This document shows, one piece after another, positions 1-5,944 of a stretch of DNA of 7,819 nucleotides (its first letter is position 1; each line of letters begins with the position of its first letter). The notes beneath the pieces are model-generated. The model was not told where the DNA came from, made no database searches, and was given only the letters and a program-made list of their open reading frames with translations. The position numbers and the translations under genes were made by a program. The DNA is taken from NCBI GenBank assembly GCA_030151845.1, contig JASLCM010000139.1:1-7819 (forward strand). The letters are read 5' to 3'. The DNA is from Bacteroides sp. Its GTDB lineage: Bacteria; Bacteroidota; Bacteroidia; Bacteroidales; Bacteroidaceae.

Positions 1-76
1 ATTTTTCTACCGCTTCCTTCATCTGTACATCAGACAAAACGGGAGTCAAAATGAAAACGGTTTCGTATTGATTCAT
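1..76 (-). CDS. rpsF: 30S ribosomal protein S6, N-terminal 25 codons (runs off left edge)
   Basis: The minus strand from the ATG at 76-74 reads MNQYETVFILTPVLSDVQ followed by MKEAVEK, open to the window edge. This is the first beta strand and start of helix 1 of ribosomal protein S6 (the usual 'YETxxIxxP.l.' opening) and closely resembles Bacteroides S6. S6 binds 16S rRNA with S18 in the platform of the 30S subunit. rpsF is normally followed by rpsR and rplI, which would lie beyond the left edge. The gene is divergent from the MarR gene and has a well-formed Bacteroidetes promoter at 122-152, implying a leader of about 40 nt. That leader is very AT-rich, and I see no GC-rich S6:S18-binding motif in it. 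The fragment is short, but the match is distinctive. Confidence 0.88.
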   Translation of the reverse strand, partial: MNQYETVFILTPVLSDVQMKEAVEK

Positions 77-121
77 ACTTAATTAATTAATAAATTATGT
101 GATATAATTCTTTTAGCGCTG

Positions 122-152
122 CAAAGTTAGCTATTTTTTATGTCGCAACAAA
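122..152 (-). promoter_or_regulatory. Promoter of rpsF, Bacteroidetes type
   Basis: Read on the minus strand, a -33 element TTTG (152-149) is followed by a 19-nt spacer and a -7 element TAACTTTG (129-122), an exact match to TAnnTTTG. Transcription would start near 115, about 40 nt before the rpsF ATG. This is the best-formed promoter in the window, as expected for a ribosomal protein operon. Confidence 0.75.
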
Positions 153-198
153 TATTTATTTCATTTTATCGTCAAATTATAGGATTTTAGCATAAAGA

Positions 199-233
199 AA
201 ATTATATTTGTAAGGTTGCTTAGACAATAATTT
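199..233. promoter_or_regulatory. Candidate operator: imperfect inverted repeat over the marR promoter
   Basis: The segment is an imperfect dyad. AAATTAT (199-205) pairs with ATAATTT (227-233). Inside it TTGTAAG (208-214) pairs with CTT..ACAA (219-227) with a two-base bulge. It overlaps the -7 element and the expected start of transcription of the MarR gene, a usual place for MarR autorepression. The region is AT-rich, so part of the symmetry may be chance; binding is an inference. Confidence 0.3.
203..210 (+). promoter_or_regulatory. -7 element of the marR promoter
   Basis: TATATTTG is an exact match to the Bacteroidetes -7 consensus TAnnTTTG, 27 nt ahead of the marR ATG. No good TTTG lies at the expected -33 position (around 180-183), so the promoter is either weak or factor-dependent. 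Confidence 0.45.
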
Positions 234-237
234 CATA

Positions 238-690
238 ATGGAACAATTCAATTTTGACATTCGAATGATCTTTGCCATTTTAAATGGTAAGGTTTCTGCA
301 GCTATAAACAGAACGTTATATAGAAATTTTAGAGAACAAGGTTTGGAGATTAGTCCAGAGCAGTGGACCGTCCTTATTTTTCTTTGGGAGAAAGATGGCG
401 TAAAACAACAAGAGCTTTGTGATGCAACATTTAAAGACAAGCCCAGTATGACCCGACTTATAGATAATATGGAGCGTCAGCACTTAGTTGTTCGGATATC
501 TGATAAAAACGATAGGCGAACTAACCTTATCCACCTCACTAAAACAGGTAGAGAGTTGGAGCACAAAGCAAAAGAGATATCAAACAGAACTATAATAGAA
601 GCTTTAGAAGGGGTTGATGTTGATGATCTTAAGGTTGGACAAAAAGTTTTACATCAGATTTTTCATAATATTAATATGAAAAAAGAGTAA
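238..690 (+). CDS. MarR-family winged-helix transcriptional regulator
   Basis: This 150-residue protein has the size and layout of MarR regulators, which act as dimers that bind palindromic operators and often respond to small phenolics, oxidants or metabolites. The N- and C-terminal helices (about 5-35 and 108-148) would form the dimer interface. The winged helix spans about 38-105: QWTVLIFLWEKDGVKQQEL is the lead-in to the helix-turn-helix, KDKPSMTRLIDNMER (66-80) the recognition helix, and RISDKNDRRTNLIHLTKTG the wing with its characteristic D-x-R (D89/D92/R93). The ATG is preceded by a TATATTTG promoter element about 27 nt upstream. There is no strong Shine-Dalgarno, which is normal in Bacteroidetes. 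A MarR gene divergent from rpsF is a recurrent Bacteroides arrangement. The ligand and targets cannot be read from sequence; autoregulation is plausible from the dyad at 199-233. Cys61 is the only cysteine, so one-Cys redox sensing of the OhrR type is possible but unsupported. Confidence 0.9.
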   Translation: MEQFNFDIRMIFAILNGKVSAAINRTLYRNFREQGLEISPEQWTVLIFLWEKDGVKQQELCDATFKDKPSMTRLIDNMERQHLVVRISDKNDRRTNLIHLTKTGRELEHKAKEISNRTIIEALEGVDVDDLKVGQKVLHQIFHNINMKKE

Positions 691-697
691 GATTCTC

Positions 698-723
698 GGT
701 TTTACCGAAACATGAGTAAAACC
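698..723 (+). terminator. Inverted repeat after marR, possible weak terminator
   Basis: GGTTTTAC (698-705) and GTAAAACC (716-723) form an 8-bp stem with a 10-nt loop starting 7 nt after the marR stop. An alternative smaller hairpin TCGGT/ACCGA (696-708) overlaps it. There is no U-run after the stem, so termination would be inefficient; it may instead be a transcript-end stabiliser. Confidence 0.3.
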
Positions 724-833
724 AACGATTTAAACTCAAATTCGGCTTAAAATATTTCTTTGATACAAAAAGAATTCTTTAATTTGTGAAATAGAATTCA
801 ATTCGAAAAATTATATACTTAAAATACACACAA

Positions 834-1010
834 ATGAAAGGTTTACTAAAAAATTTAGGTCTCTTACTGATTTTAGCAGGAGTTGCCACTTTACTGATTT
901 GCGCATTTACAGGTAATGTAAATAACAATAATGTTCTATTAACTGCAGCAGCACTGATTGTTGGTGGTCTAATTGCATACATTGCCATTAACAAAAGAAT
1001 TGCAGACTAA
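834..1010 (+). CDS. Small membrane protein of unknown function, 58 residues, two membrane segments
   Basis: ATG at 834 opens a 58-codon frame ending TAA at 1008-1010. The protein starts MKGLLKNLGLLL and ends INKRIAD. Two hydrophobic stretches, about residues 7-25 and 34-53, are joined by a short Asn-rich loop (GNVNNNN, 27-33). The positive residues near both ends (K2, K6; K54, R55) suggest both termini are cytoplasmic and the loop is outside. I recognise no named family, but similar tiny two-helix proteins are, as I recall, annotated as hypothetical beside rprY in Bacteroides. It lies 143 nt after marR and ends 33 nt before a strong terminator, so it may be its own unit or the tail of the marR transcript. 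Only weak promoter-like sequences precede it: TTTC at 755-758 with TTAATTTG at 779-786. The antisense frame over this stretch is a shadow. Confidence 0.75.
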   Translation: MKGLLKNLGLLLILAGVATLLICAFTGNVNNNNVLLTAAALIVGGLIAYIAINKRIAD

Positions 1011-1043
1011 TAGTACTAGTATATAGCTTATAAAACAGAATAA

Positions 1044-1085
1044 AAAAGGCAAGGGGTAGTAAATATTTACTACCCCTTGCCTTTT
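1044..1085. terminator. Bidirectional intrinsic terminator, perfect 42-bp palindrome
   Basis: Bases 1044-1085 form a perfect palindrome with 21-base arms: an A-run, GGCAAGGGGTAGT, then the AT core and its complement, ending in a T-run on both strands. It sits between the small membrane protein gene (stop at 1010) and the convergent rprY (stop codon at 1103-1105). It has the G+C stem plus U-tract needed in each direction, so one element should terminate both transcripts. Confidence 0.92.
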
Positions 1086-1102
1086 ATTAGTTAGTTAAGA
1101 AG

Positions 1103-1804
1103 CTATACTTCTTCATTAGGCGTAATCAACTTGTATCCTTTACCGTGAATATTGATAATCTCTACTGAAGGATCTGGCTTTAAATGCTTACGTAACTTCG
1201 TAATATAAACATCCATACTCCTTGCATTAAAATAGTTATCATCTATCCAAATGGTTTTAAGAGCAAAATCTCTTTGTAGAATTTCATTTGCATGCGCACA
1301 TAACAAACTTAAAAGCTCAGACTCTTTTGTTGTCAACTTGGTCTGTTCTTCTCCTAAAGAGAGAATTTGCTTCTGTGTATCAAACATAAAGTTTCCAATT
1401 TGATAGAAGTTCTTCTCCTTATTTTTCTTTCCACGAACTCTGCGTAAAATTGCTTCAATACGAAGAGTTAGTTCTTCCATACTAAAGGGTTTCGTGATAT
1501 AATCGTCTGCTCCAATTTTAAAGCCTTCTAAAATATCATCTTTTAGAGTTTTTGCTGTTAGAAATATTATTGGAATTTCTGCATTTACAGCACGTACATC
1601 CTGTGCTAATGAGAAGCCATCTTTTTTAGGCATCATTACATCAAATACACACAAGTCATATTTGTTCTTTAAAAAAGCTTTGTATCCAGCTTCTCCATCT
1701 GGATGAAGATCTGCATCAAAACCTTTTGCTTGCAAGTATTCTCTTAGTAGCATACCAAGATTCTCATCATCTTCACACAATAAAATTTTTAAATTTTCGT
1801 CCAT
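1103..1804 (-). CDS. rprY: OmpR/PhoB-family response regulator RprY
   Basis: This 233-residue protein has two domains. The receiver (about 4-122) carries the acidic pair D12/D13, phospho-acceptor D55 in FDVMMPKKDG, T83 (FLTAKT) and K105 (ITKPF), so all catalytic positions are present. The C-terminal winged helix (about 134-228) has the OmpR-type ending MDVYITKLRKHL ... INIHGKGYKL, including the recognition helix and the wing hairpin. It should be phosphorylated by RprX and bind promoter DNA as a dimer. The start at 1804 lies 4 nt after the rprX stop codon, so the two are very likely co-transcribed and translationally coupled. RprY was first described in Bacteroides fragilis as half of the RprXY system that alters porin production when expressed in E. 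coli. In Porphyromonas the regulator is known without its kinase, whereas here the pair is intact. Confidence 0.93.
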   Translation of the reverse strand: MDENLKILLCEDDENLGMLLREYLQAKGFDADLHPDGEAGYKAFLKNKYDLCVFDVMMPKKDGFSLAQDVRAVNAEIPIIFLTAKTLKDDILEGFKIGADDYITKPFSMEELTLRIEAILRRVRGKKNKEKNFYQIGNFMFDTQKQILSLGEEQTKLTTKESELLSLLCAHANEILQRDFALKTIWIDDNYFNARSMDVYITKLRKHLKPDPSVEIINIHGKGYKLITPNEEV

Positions 1805-1808
1805 ATCT

Positions 1809-3353
1809 CTAGTTTTTTAATAAAGGTAATGCAATAATAAATTTAGTTCCACTATTTAGCTCACTTTCAACACGTATACTTCCCTTATGGTCCGTCACTA
1901 TTTTTTTAACGTATGCTAGTCCAAGACCAAAGCCTTTAACATCGTGTAGATTTCCTGTATGAACACGGTAAAATTTATCGAAAACTTTCTTAGTGTCCTC
2001 TTTCTTCATACCGATTCCATTATCTTCGATGGCTATCATCAACCTTTTTGAGTCATTCCAGGTACGTATAGTGAGCTCGAGATCTACATCACTTCTTCGA
2101 TATTTAACAGCATTATCCATTAAATTAAATATCACATTCGTAATGTGCATCTCATCTACTTTGATCATTGACTCTTCTGCCTCCAAGTGAGTTGTTATCT
2201 TTCCATTATATTGTTCTACTTTCAAATTGAAGGTATTCACTACTCCAGTTATTAATTCGTGTGCATCAAGCTCTTTAACTTTCAATACTGCTTGCTGTTT
2301 ATCGAACATCGACATTTGAAGAACTTTATCTACCTGAAACCTCAACCGCTTTGTCTCATCATTAATAACTCGAGAGATGTGTGCAGACATTTTAGGCGAT
2401 TTCAATATCGCTGGATCCTTCAACATTTGCCCAGCTAAAGATATCGTAGAAATGGGTGTCTTAAACTCATGAGTCATATTGTTAATAAAGTCATTCTTCA
2501 TCTCCGATAACTTCTTTTGTCTAAATATTAAGTAGATAGTAAATATAAATGTTAACAAAAGAACGATAGAAAAGGTCATCGAAGGAACCATAAAGTTAAC
2601 AGAATCGAAGATATAATCCTTTTTTGCAGGAAAATGCACCTTAATAATACTCATATTAGCAGGTGGATCGTTAGGGAAAAGAGGTTGTGTATACGAACTC
2701 TCACTTCCTTTATCCTCATAATCGGCACAGCGATATACCTCTTTTCCATTTTTATCAATTACTTTAAAATGATAAGGTAAATTGATTCCGTTATTGATAA
2801 GCTCTGTTTTAAGGTAGTCATCTAGATCCCTAAAACTCACCCGCTTATCGATCGATTTATCACTAGCGTTATAGATTATCTGCCAAACCACCTCATCCAA
2901 TAAAGCACTTTGATACAAATACCTATGCTTAATCGCTTCACTTAACGATTTAGAAGTTTGCGGTATTCCTTTATAGCCGTGTCTTCTTGAAATCATTGCT
3001 TTTGGTGCAGATGTTGGCTCATCTACAGTGGTTTTCACCTCAAAGGAGGAATACAGCTGCCCATCAGGACCTATCGAATAGTGTTGGGATTGTTGTACAA
3101 GCCCTTGTTTATTCGACTGCGACTGACGGTATGCTCTCCTCTCATTCTCTGAGATATCTTTAGCCAACCATCGCTCTGTTTCAGCATACTCAACACTCTT
3201 TGATACCTGGTATAAACTACGTTTAACAGATTCATCAAACTGCTCATTTCTCATCTTCACCATCTCCTCAATGTATCTTACCTGAAGGTAGAGGAGACTT
3301 AAAAATGAGAATCCCATAATTATACCCAATATCCAGATTGTCGTCTTTTTCAT
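1809..3353 (-). CDS. rprX: Membrane sensor histidine kinase RprX
   Basis: This 514-residue protein has classic sensor-kinase order. A first membrane segment spans about 5-25, with Lys residues ahead of it keeping the N-terminus inside. A periplasmic sensor region of about 225 residues (28-252) follows, then a second membrane segment (about 253-277) and a direct run into HisKA with no evident HAMP or PAS domain. The H-box is MTHEFKTP with phosphorylated H295. The ATPase shows the N-box NVIFNLMDNAVKY (406-418), G1 DNGIG (444-448), F-box VFDKFYRV (457-464) and G2 GFGLGLAYVKKIV (474-486), all intact. It would autophosphorylate and pass the phosphate to RprY D55. The periplasmic domain is polar, matches no sensor fold I can name, and contains a Gln/Ser-rich stretch around 77-92. 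The ATG at 3353 is the only sensible start ahead of the membrane segment. The signal sensed is not evident from the sequence. Confidence 0.92.
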   Translation of the reverse strand: MKKTTIWILGIIMGFSFLSLLYLQVRYIEEMVKMRNEQFDESVKRSLYQVSKSVEYAETERWLAKDISENERRAYRQSQSNKQGLVQQSQHYSIGPDGQLYSSFEVKTTVDEPTSAPKAMISRRHGYKGIPQTSKSLSEAIKHRYLYQSALLDEVVWQIIYNASDKSIDKRVSFRDLDDYLKTELINNGINLPYHFKVIDKNGKEVYRCADYEDKGSESSYTQPLFPNDPPANMSIIKVHFPAKKDYIFDSVNFMVPSMTFSIVLLLTFIFTIYLIFRQKKLSEMKNDFINNMTHEFKTPISTISLAGQMLKDPAILKSPKMSAHISRVINDETKRLRFQVDKVLQMSMFDKQQAVLKVKELDAHELITGVVNTFNLKVEQYNGKITTHLEAEESMIKVDEMHITNVIFNLMDNAVKYRRSDVDLELTIRTWNDSKRLMIAIEDNGIGMKKEDTKKVFDKFYRVHTGNLHDVKGFGLGLAYVKKIVTDHKGSIRVESELNSGTKFIIALPLLKN

Positions 3354-3422
3354 ACTAACAAAATTAACATACCGTAATTAAAAGCTTGCTAAAAGTGGGG
3401 TATAAACCTTTTATATTATACT

Positions 3423-3436
3423 TTTTTAGCTAAAAA
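3423..3436. promoter_or_regulatory. 14-bp palindrome upstream of rprX, candidate regulator site
   Basis: TTTTTAGCTAAAAA is a perfect palindrome about 70 nt upstream of the rprX start. CTAAAA also occurs at 3389, 3430 (within the palindrome) and 3472, that is at 41- and 42-bp intervals, about four helical turns apart. OmpR-type regulators often bind spaced direct repeats, so an RprY autoregulatory site is conceivable, but AT-rich spacing by chance is not excluded. Confidence 0.25.
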
Positions 3437-3544
3437 TTAATTTATAGTTGCTAATCTGTGTACTATAACAACTAAAACCCTATAATAGTTTGTTTTCTTG
3501 TTAAGAAAATAGGGTAATCAACTCTTAATCATAGAATAAAGATA

Positions 3545-3584
3545 AGAAAAGGCCACCACTTTAAAAAAAGTTGTAGCCTTTTCT
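3545..3584 (-). terminator. Intrinsic terminator after the EF-G2 gene
   Basis: Read on the minus strand, AGAAAAGGC (3584-3576) pairs with GCCTTTTCT (3553-3545). The stem continues inward through a G-U and one G-A mismatch to AACTTT/AAAGTGG sequences around an A/T loop. The 9-bp outer stem ends in CCUUUUCUU, a reasonable U-rich tail, 18 nt past the EF-G2 stop. It separates EF-G2 from the downstream rprXY unit. Confidence 0.78.
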
Positions 3585-3601
3585 GCTATTCGCTCAAAAA
3601 A

Positions 3602-5755
3602 CTACTCTTCCTCTTTCGAAGAGAATTTCTTAATTAATTTCTCTTGAATGTCAGTAGGTAGCAATTCATAGCTGGCAAACTTCATAATAAATGAAGCTCT
3701 ACCTCCAGTCAGAGAGCTCAATGCCGTTGAATAAGAGGACATCTCTTTTAACGGTACTTTTGCTGCTATTTTCTCATATCCTTTCTCACTACTCATTCCC
3801 ATAATAAGAGCACGTCTTCCTTGCAGATCTCCCATGACATCTCCCATCTTATCCGAAGGAACAAAAACCTCTACATCGTATACGGGTTCTAGGATCTTAG
3901 GAGAAGCATTTCTAAAGGCTTCACTAAAGGCTCTTCTACCTGCTAGCATAAAGGAAATCTCATTGGAGTCTACAGGATGCATTTTCCCATCATATACAAT
4001 CACACGCACATCTCGAGCATAAGATCCTGTTAAGGGTCCCTCTTCCATACGAGATAACACCCCTTTCTGTATAGCTGGTAAGAACCTTGCATCGATAGCT
4101 CCTCCAACTATACTGTTGACAAATACTAATTTTCCTCCCCACTCTAATGGGATCTCCTCGGTTCCTCTCATGGATATTTTTATGTCTTGTCCATTAAATC
4201 GATAGATTTCCTTTACGGGTTCTCCCTCTTTATAGGGTTCTACTATTAAATGTACCTCACCAAACTGACCTGCCCCACCCGATTGTTTTTTGTGTCGATA
4301 TTCGGCTCGTGAAGCTTTCGTTATAGTTTCTCTGTAAGGAATACGTGGCTCGGCAAAAGAGACTTCTAGTTTTTCATTATTTTCCAACCTCCATTTTAGA
4401 GTTCTTAAATGAAACTCTCCCTGACCATGAACCAGTGTTTGTTTCAACTCTTTAGACTGTTCTACTACCCAAGTAGGATCCTCTTCACGCATCTTATTTA
4501 AAAGCACAAATAGCTTTTCTGTATCCCCCTCGTTAATGGGCTTGATAGCCCTCGTATACTTGGAGTTTGGGTATTTTATAAAGTCAAATTTACAACCTAA
4601 TCCTGGCTCATTGAGCGTATCACCTGTTTTTGCACTTTTAAGTTTTACTGCTGCACCTATATCACCAGCCTGAAGCTGACTTACACGTGTTCTATTGCCA
4701 CCCGCTACTACATACATTTGCGTAATTCTCTCCTTTTCATCACGGGTAACATTAACTAACTCATCCCCTTCGTGTATAACGCCACTCATCACTTTAAAGT
4801 AAGATATCTCTCCAATATGTGGTTCGACACTAGTTTTAAAGAAATAAAGAGAAGTTGGTCCATCTGCACTTGGAGAAACTTCTTCTCCGTTTGTATCAAT
4901 CACCTTGGGCATCTCTGACACAAAAGGTACTACATTTGTAAGAAATTCCATCAAACGACGAACTCCCATATCTTTCTCCGCACAAACACAGAATACAGGG
5001 AAAATGCCCCGAGCAACTAAACCTCTTCGAATTCCTCTTCTCATTTCTTCTTCAGATAGAGAGTCTTGTTCAAAATACTTCTCCATTAACCCTTCATCAT
5101 TTTCTGCAGCAGCCTCAATTAAGGCTCTGTTTAAAGCTTTAGCTTTTTCCATTTCTGCCTCAGGAATCTCCTCAATAATGGGCTGCCCACCTTCTGGTTT
5201 CCAGGTGTATTTCTTCATTAGCAAAACATCAATTAAAGAATTGAAGCCAGGTCCTGTTTCAAGAGGGTATTGAATAGGTATTACATGTGGTCCATAGGCT
5301 TCCCTAAGTTGCTCTAAAATATGATCATAATCGCATTTCTCATGATCCAGTTGGTTTACCACAAAAATAACAGGTTTTCCTATTTTCTCTGTATATCGAA
5401 AATGGTTTTGAGTTCCCACCTCCATTCCATACTGCCCATTCAGTAACATGATTGCTGTATCTGTAACATTTAATGCGGTCACTACTCCGCCAACAAAATC
5501 ATCAGAGCCAGGGCAATCTATAACATTCAGTTTCTTATTATTCCATTCTGCATGAAAAACGGTAGAAAACACAGAGTAACCATACTCTTGCTCTACCGGA
5601 AAATAATCACAAACTGTATTTTTATCTTCTACAGTACCTCTTCGCTGTATTGTACCACTCTCGAAAAGCATAGCTTCTGCAAGAGTGGTTTTCCCAGAGC
5701 CGGAACTTCCTAGCAGAGCTATGTTCTTAATCTCATTTGTTTGATAAATTTTCAT
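3602..5755 (-). CDS. fusA2: Elongation factor G paralog (EF-G2 type) with degenerate GTPase motifs
   Basis: This 717-residue protein has the full five-domain EF-G architecture: G domain with G' insert (about 8-280), II (297-383), III (400-475), IV (476-605), V (618-700). The P-loop GSSGSGKT (16-23) is good, but other GTPase motifs depart from canonical EF-G. G3 is DCPGSDDF (80-87), with Ser84 where the catalytic His of DTPGHVDF belongs. G4 is NQLD (134-137) instead of NKxD. Switch I reads EQEYGYS instead of the RGIT motif, so the Mg-binding Thr is at best Ser61. Domain IV keeps the loop KKQSGGAGQFG and His593 in MHPVDSNE, the residues that enter the decoding centre, so ribosome binding and translocation look possible. 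As I recall, the Bacteroides thetaiotaomicron homologue EF-G2 (BT2167) is reported to support translation without GTP hydrolysis, to be needed in the gut, and to be induced by carbon starvation through the Cur (BT4338) regulator. The housekeeping fusA must lie elsewhere. The ATG at 5755 fits the start of beta strand 1. No exact TAnnTTTG lies upstream; the nearest is TAACCTTTA at 5779-5771, one base too long, which fits an activator-dependent promoter. Confidence 0.92.
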   Translation of the reverse strand: MKIYQTNEIKNIALLGSSGSGKTTLAEAMLFESGTIQRRGTVEDKNTVCDYFPVEQEYGYSVFSTVFHAEWNNKKLNVIDCPGSDDFVGGVVTALNVTDTAIMLLNGQYGMEVGTQNHFRYTEKIGKPVIFVVNQLDHEKCDYDHILEQLREAYGPHVIPIQYPLETGPGFNSLIDVLLMKKYTWKPEGGQPIIEEIPEAEMEKAKALNRALIEAAAENDEGLMEKYFEQDSLSEEEMRRGIRRGLVARGIFPVFCVCAEKDMGVRRLMEFLTNVVPFVSEMPKVIDTNGEEVSPSADGPTSLYFFKTSVEPHIGEISYFKVMSGVIHEGDELVNVTRDEKERITQMYVVAGGNRTRVSQLQAGDIGAAVKLKSAKTGDTLNEPGLGCKFDFIKYPNSKYTRAIKPINEGDTEKLFVLLNKMREEDPTWVVEQSKELKQTLVHGQGEFHLRTLKWRLENNEKLEVSFAEPRIPYRETITKASRAEYRHKKQSGGAGQFGEVHLIVEPYKEGEPVKEIYRFNGQDIKISMRGTEEIPLEWGGKLVFVNSIVGGAIDARFLPAIQKGVLSRMEEGPLTGSYARDVRVIVYDGKMHPVDSNEISFMLAGRRAFSEAFRNASPKILEPVYDVEVFVPSDKMGDVMGDLQGRRALIMGMSSEKGYEKIAAKVPLKEMSSYSTALSSLTGGRASFIMKFASYELLPTDIQEKLIKKFSSKEEE

Positions 5756-5868
5756 AATATGTATTAGATCTAAAGGTTAGTAAATCTCTCCATGGAGCCT
5801 ATTGTGCAGTAAACTCTTTCATGAAGTTTTCTCAAGTTACCTATTCATACATCATTTCACAATTTTTG

Positions 5869-5899
5869 ATTCGTGTTTTTAAACACATAATTCGTATTT
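5869..5899. promoter_or_regulatory. Direct repeat and inverted repeat between EF-G2 and hemW, candidate regulator site
   Basis: ATTCGTGTTT (5869-5878) and ATTCGTATTT (5890-5899) are near-identical and offset by 21 bp, two helical turns. Within this lies the dyad GTGTTT-TT-AAACAC (5873-5886). The element is about 114 bp upstream of the EF-G2 start and just upstream of, partly overlapping, the hemW promoter. The dyad is loosely CRP-like in style. A carbon-starvation activator acting on EF-G2 is one possible user, but this is inference. Confidence 0.35.
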
Positions 5900-5920
5900 C
5901 TACATTAATTTGTAACTTTG
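5891..5920 (+). promoter_or_regulatory. Promoter of hemW, Bacteroidetes type
   Basis: TAACTTTG (5913-5920) is an exact match to TAnnTTTG. A one-mismatch -33 element TTCG (5891-5894) sits 18 nt upstream. Transcription would start near 5927, leaving a leader of under 20 nt before the hemW ATG at 5945. Confidence 0.6.
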
Positions 5921-5944
5921 CTTCTTTAAAACTCACGATTAACC

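Noticed and set aside
77..115. S6:S18 autoregulatory leader RNA ahead of rpsF
   Set aside because: The predicted leader is almost all A/T with no GC-rich hairpin or CCG-type binding motif.
177..440. 87-residue minus-strand frame over marR
   Set aside because: Shadow of the MarR coding sequence, which has clear family motifs.
779..994. 71-residue minus-strand frame
   Set aside because: It lies opposite the 58-residue membrane protein gene, lacks its own context, and would end beyond the bidirectional terminator side. The plus frame has clear membrane-protein character.
1993..2190. 65-residue plus-strand frame inside rprX
   Set aside because: Antisense of the conserved ATPase domain of RprX.
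3359..3366. Minus-strand TAATTTTG as an rprX -7 element
   Set aside because: It fits TAnnTTTG, but transcription would start at or inside the rprX ATG, and there is no TTTG at the -33 distance.
3834..4022. 62-residue plus-strand frame inside EF-G2
   Set aside because: Antisense of conserved EF-G domains IV-V, no supporting signal.
4905..5273. 122-residue plus-strand frame inside EF-G2
   Set aside because: Antisense shadow of a well-supported gene; Ser/Lys-rich composition typical of a reverse-strand artefact.
5771..5794. Seven-codon upstream frame in the EF-G2 leader, starting in the palindrome CTCCATGGAG (5788-5797)
   Set aside because: In frame with EF-G2 but ends at a stop before it. 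There is no ribosome-binding signal and it is short enough to be chance.
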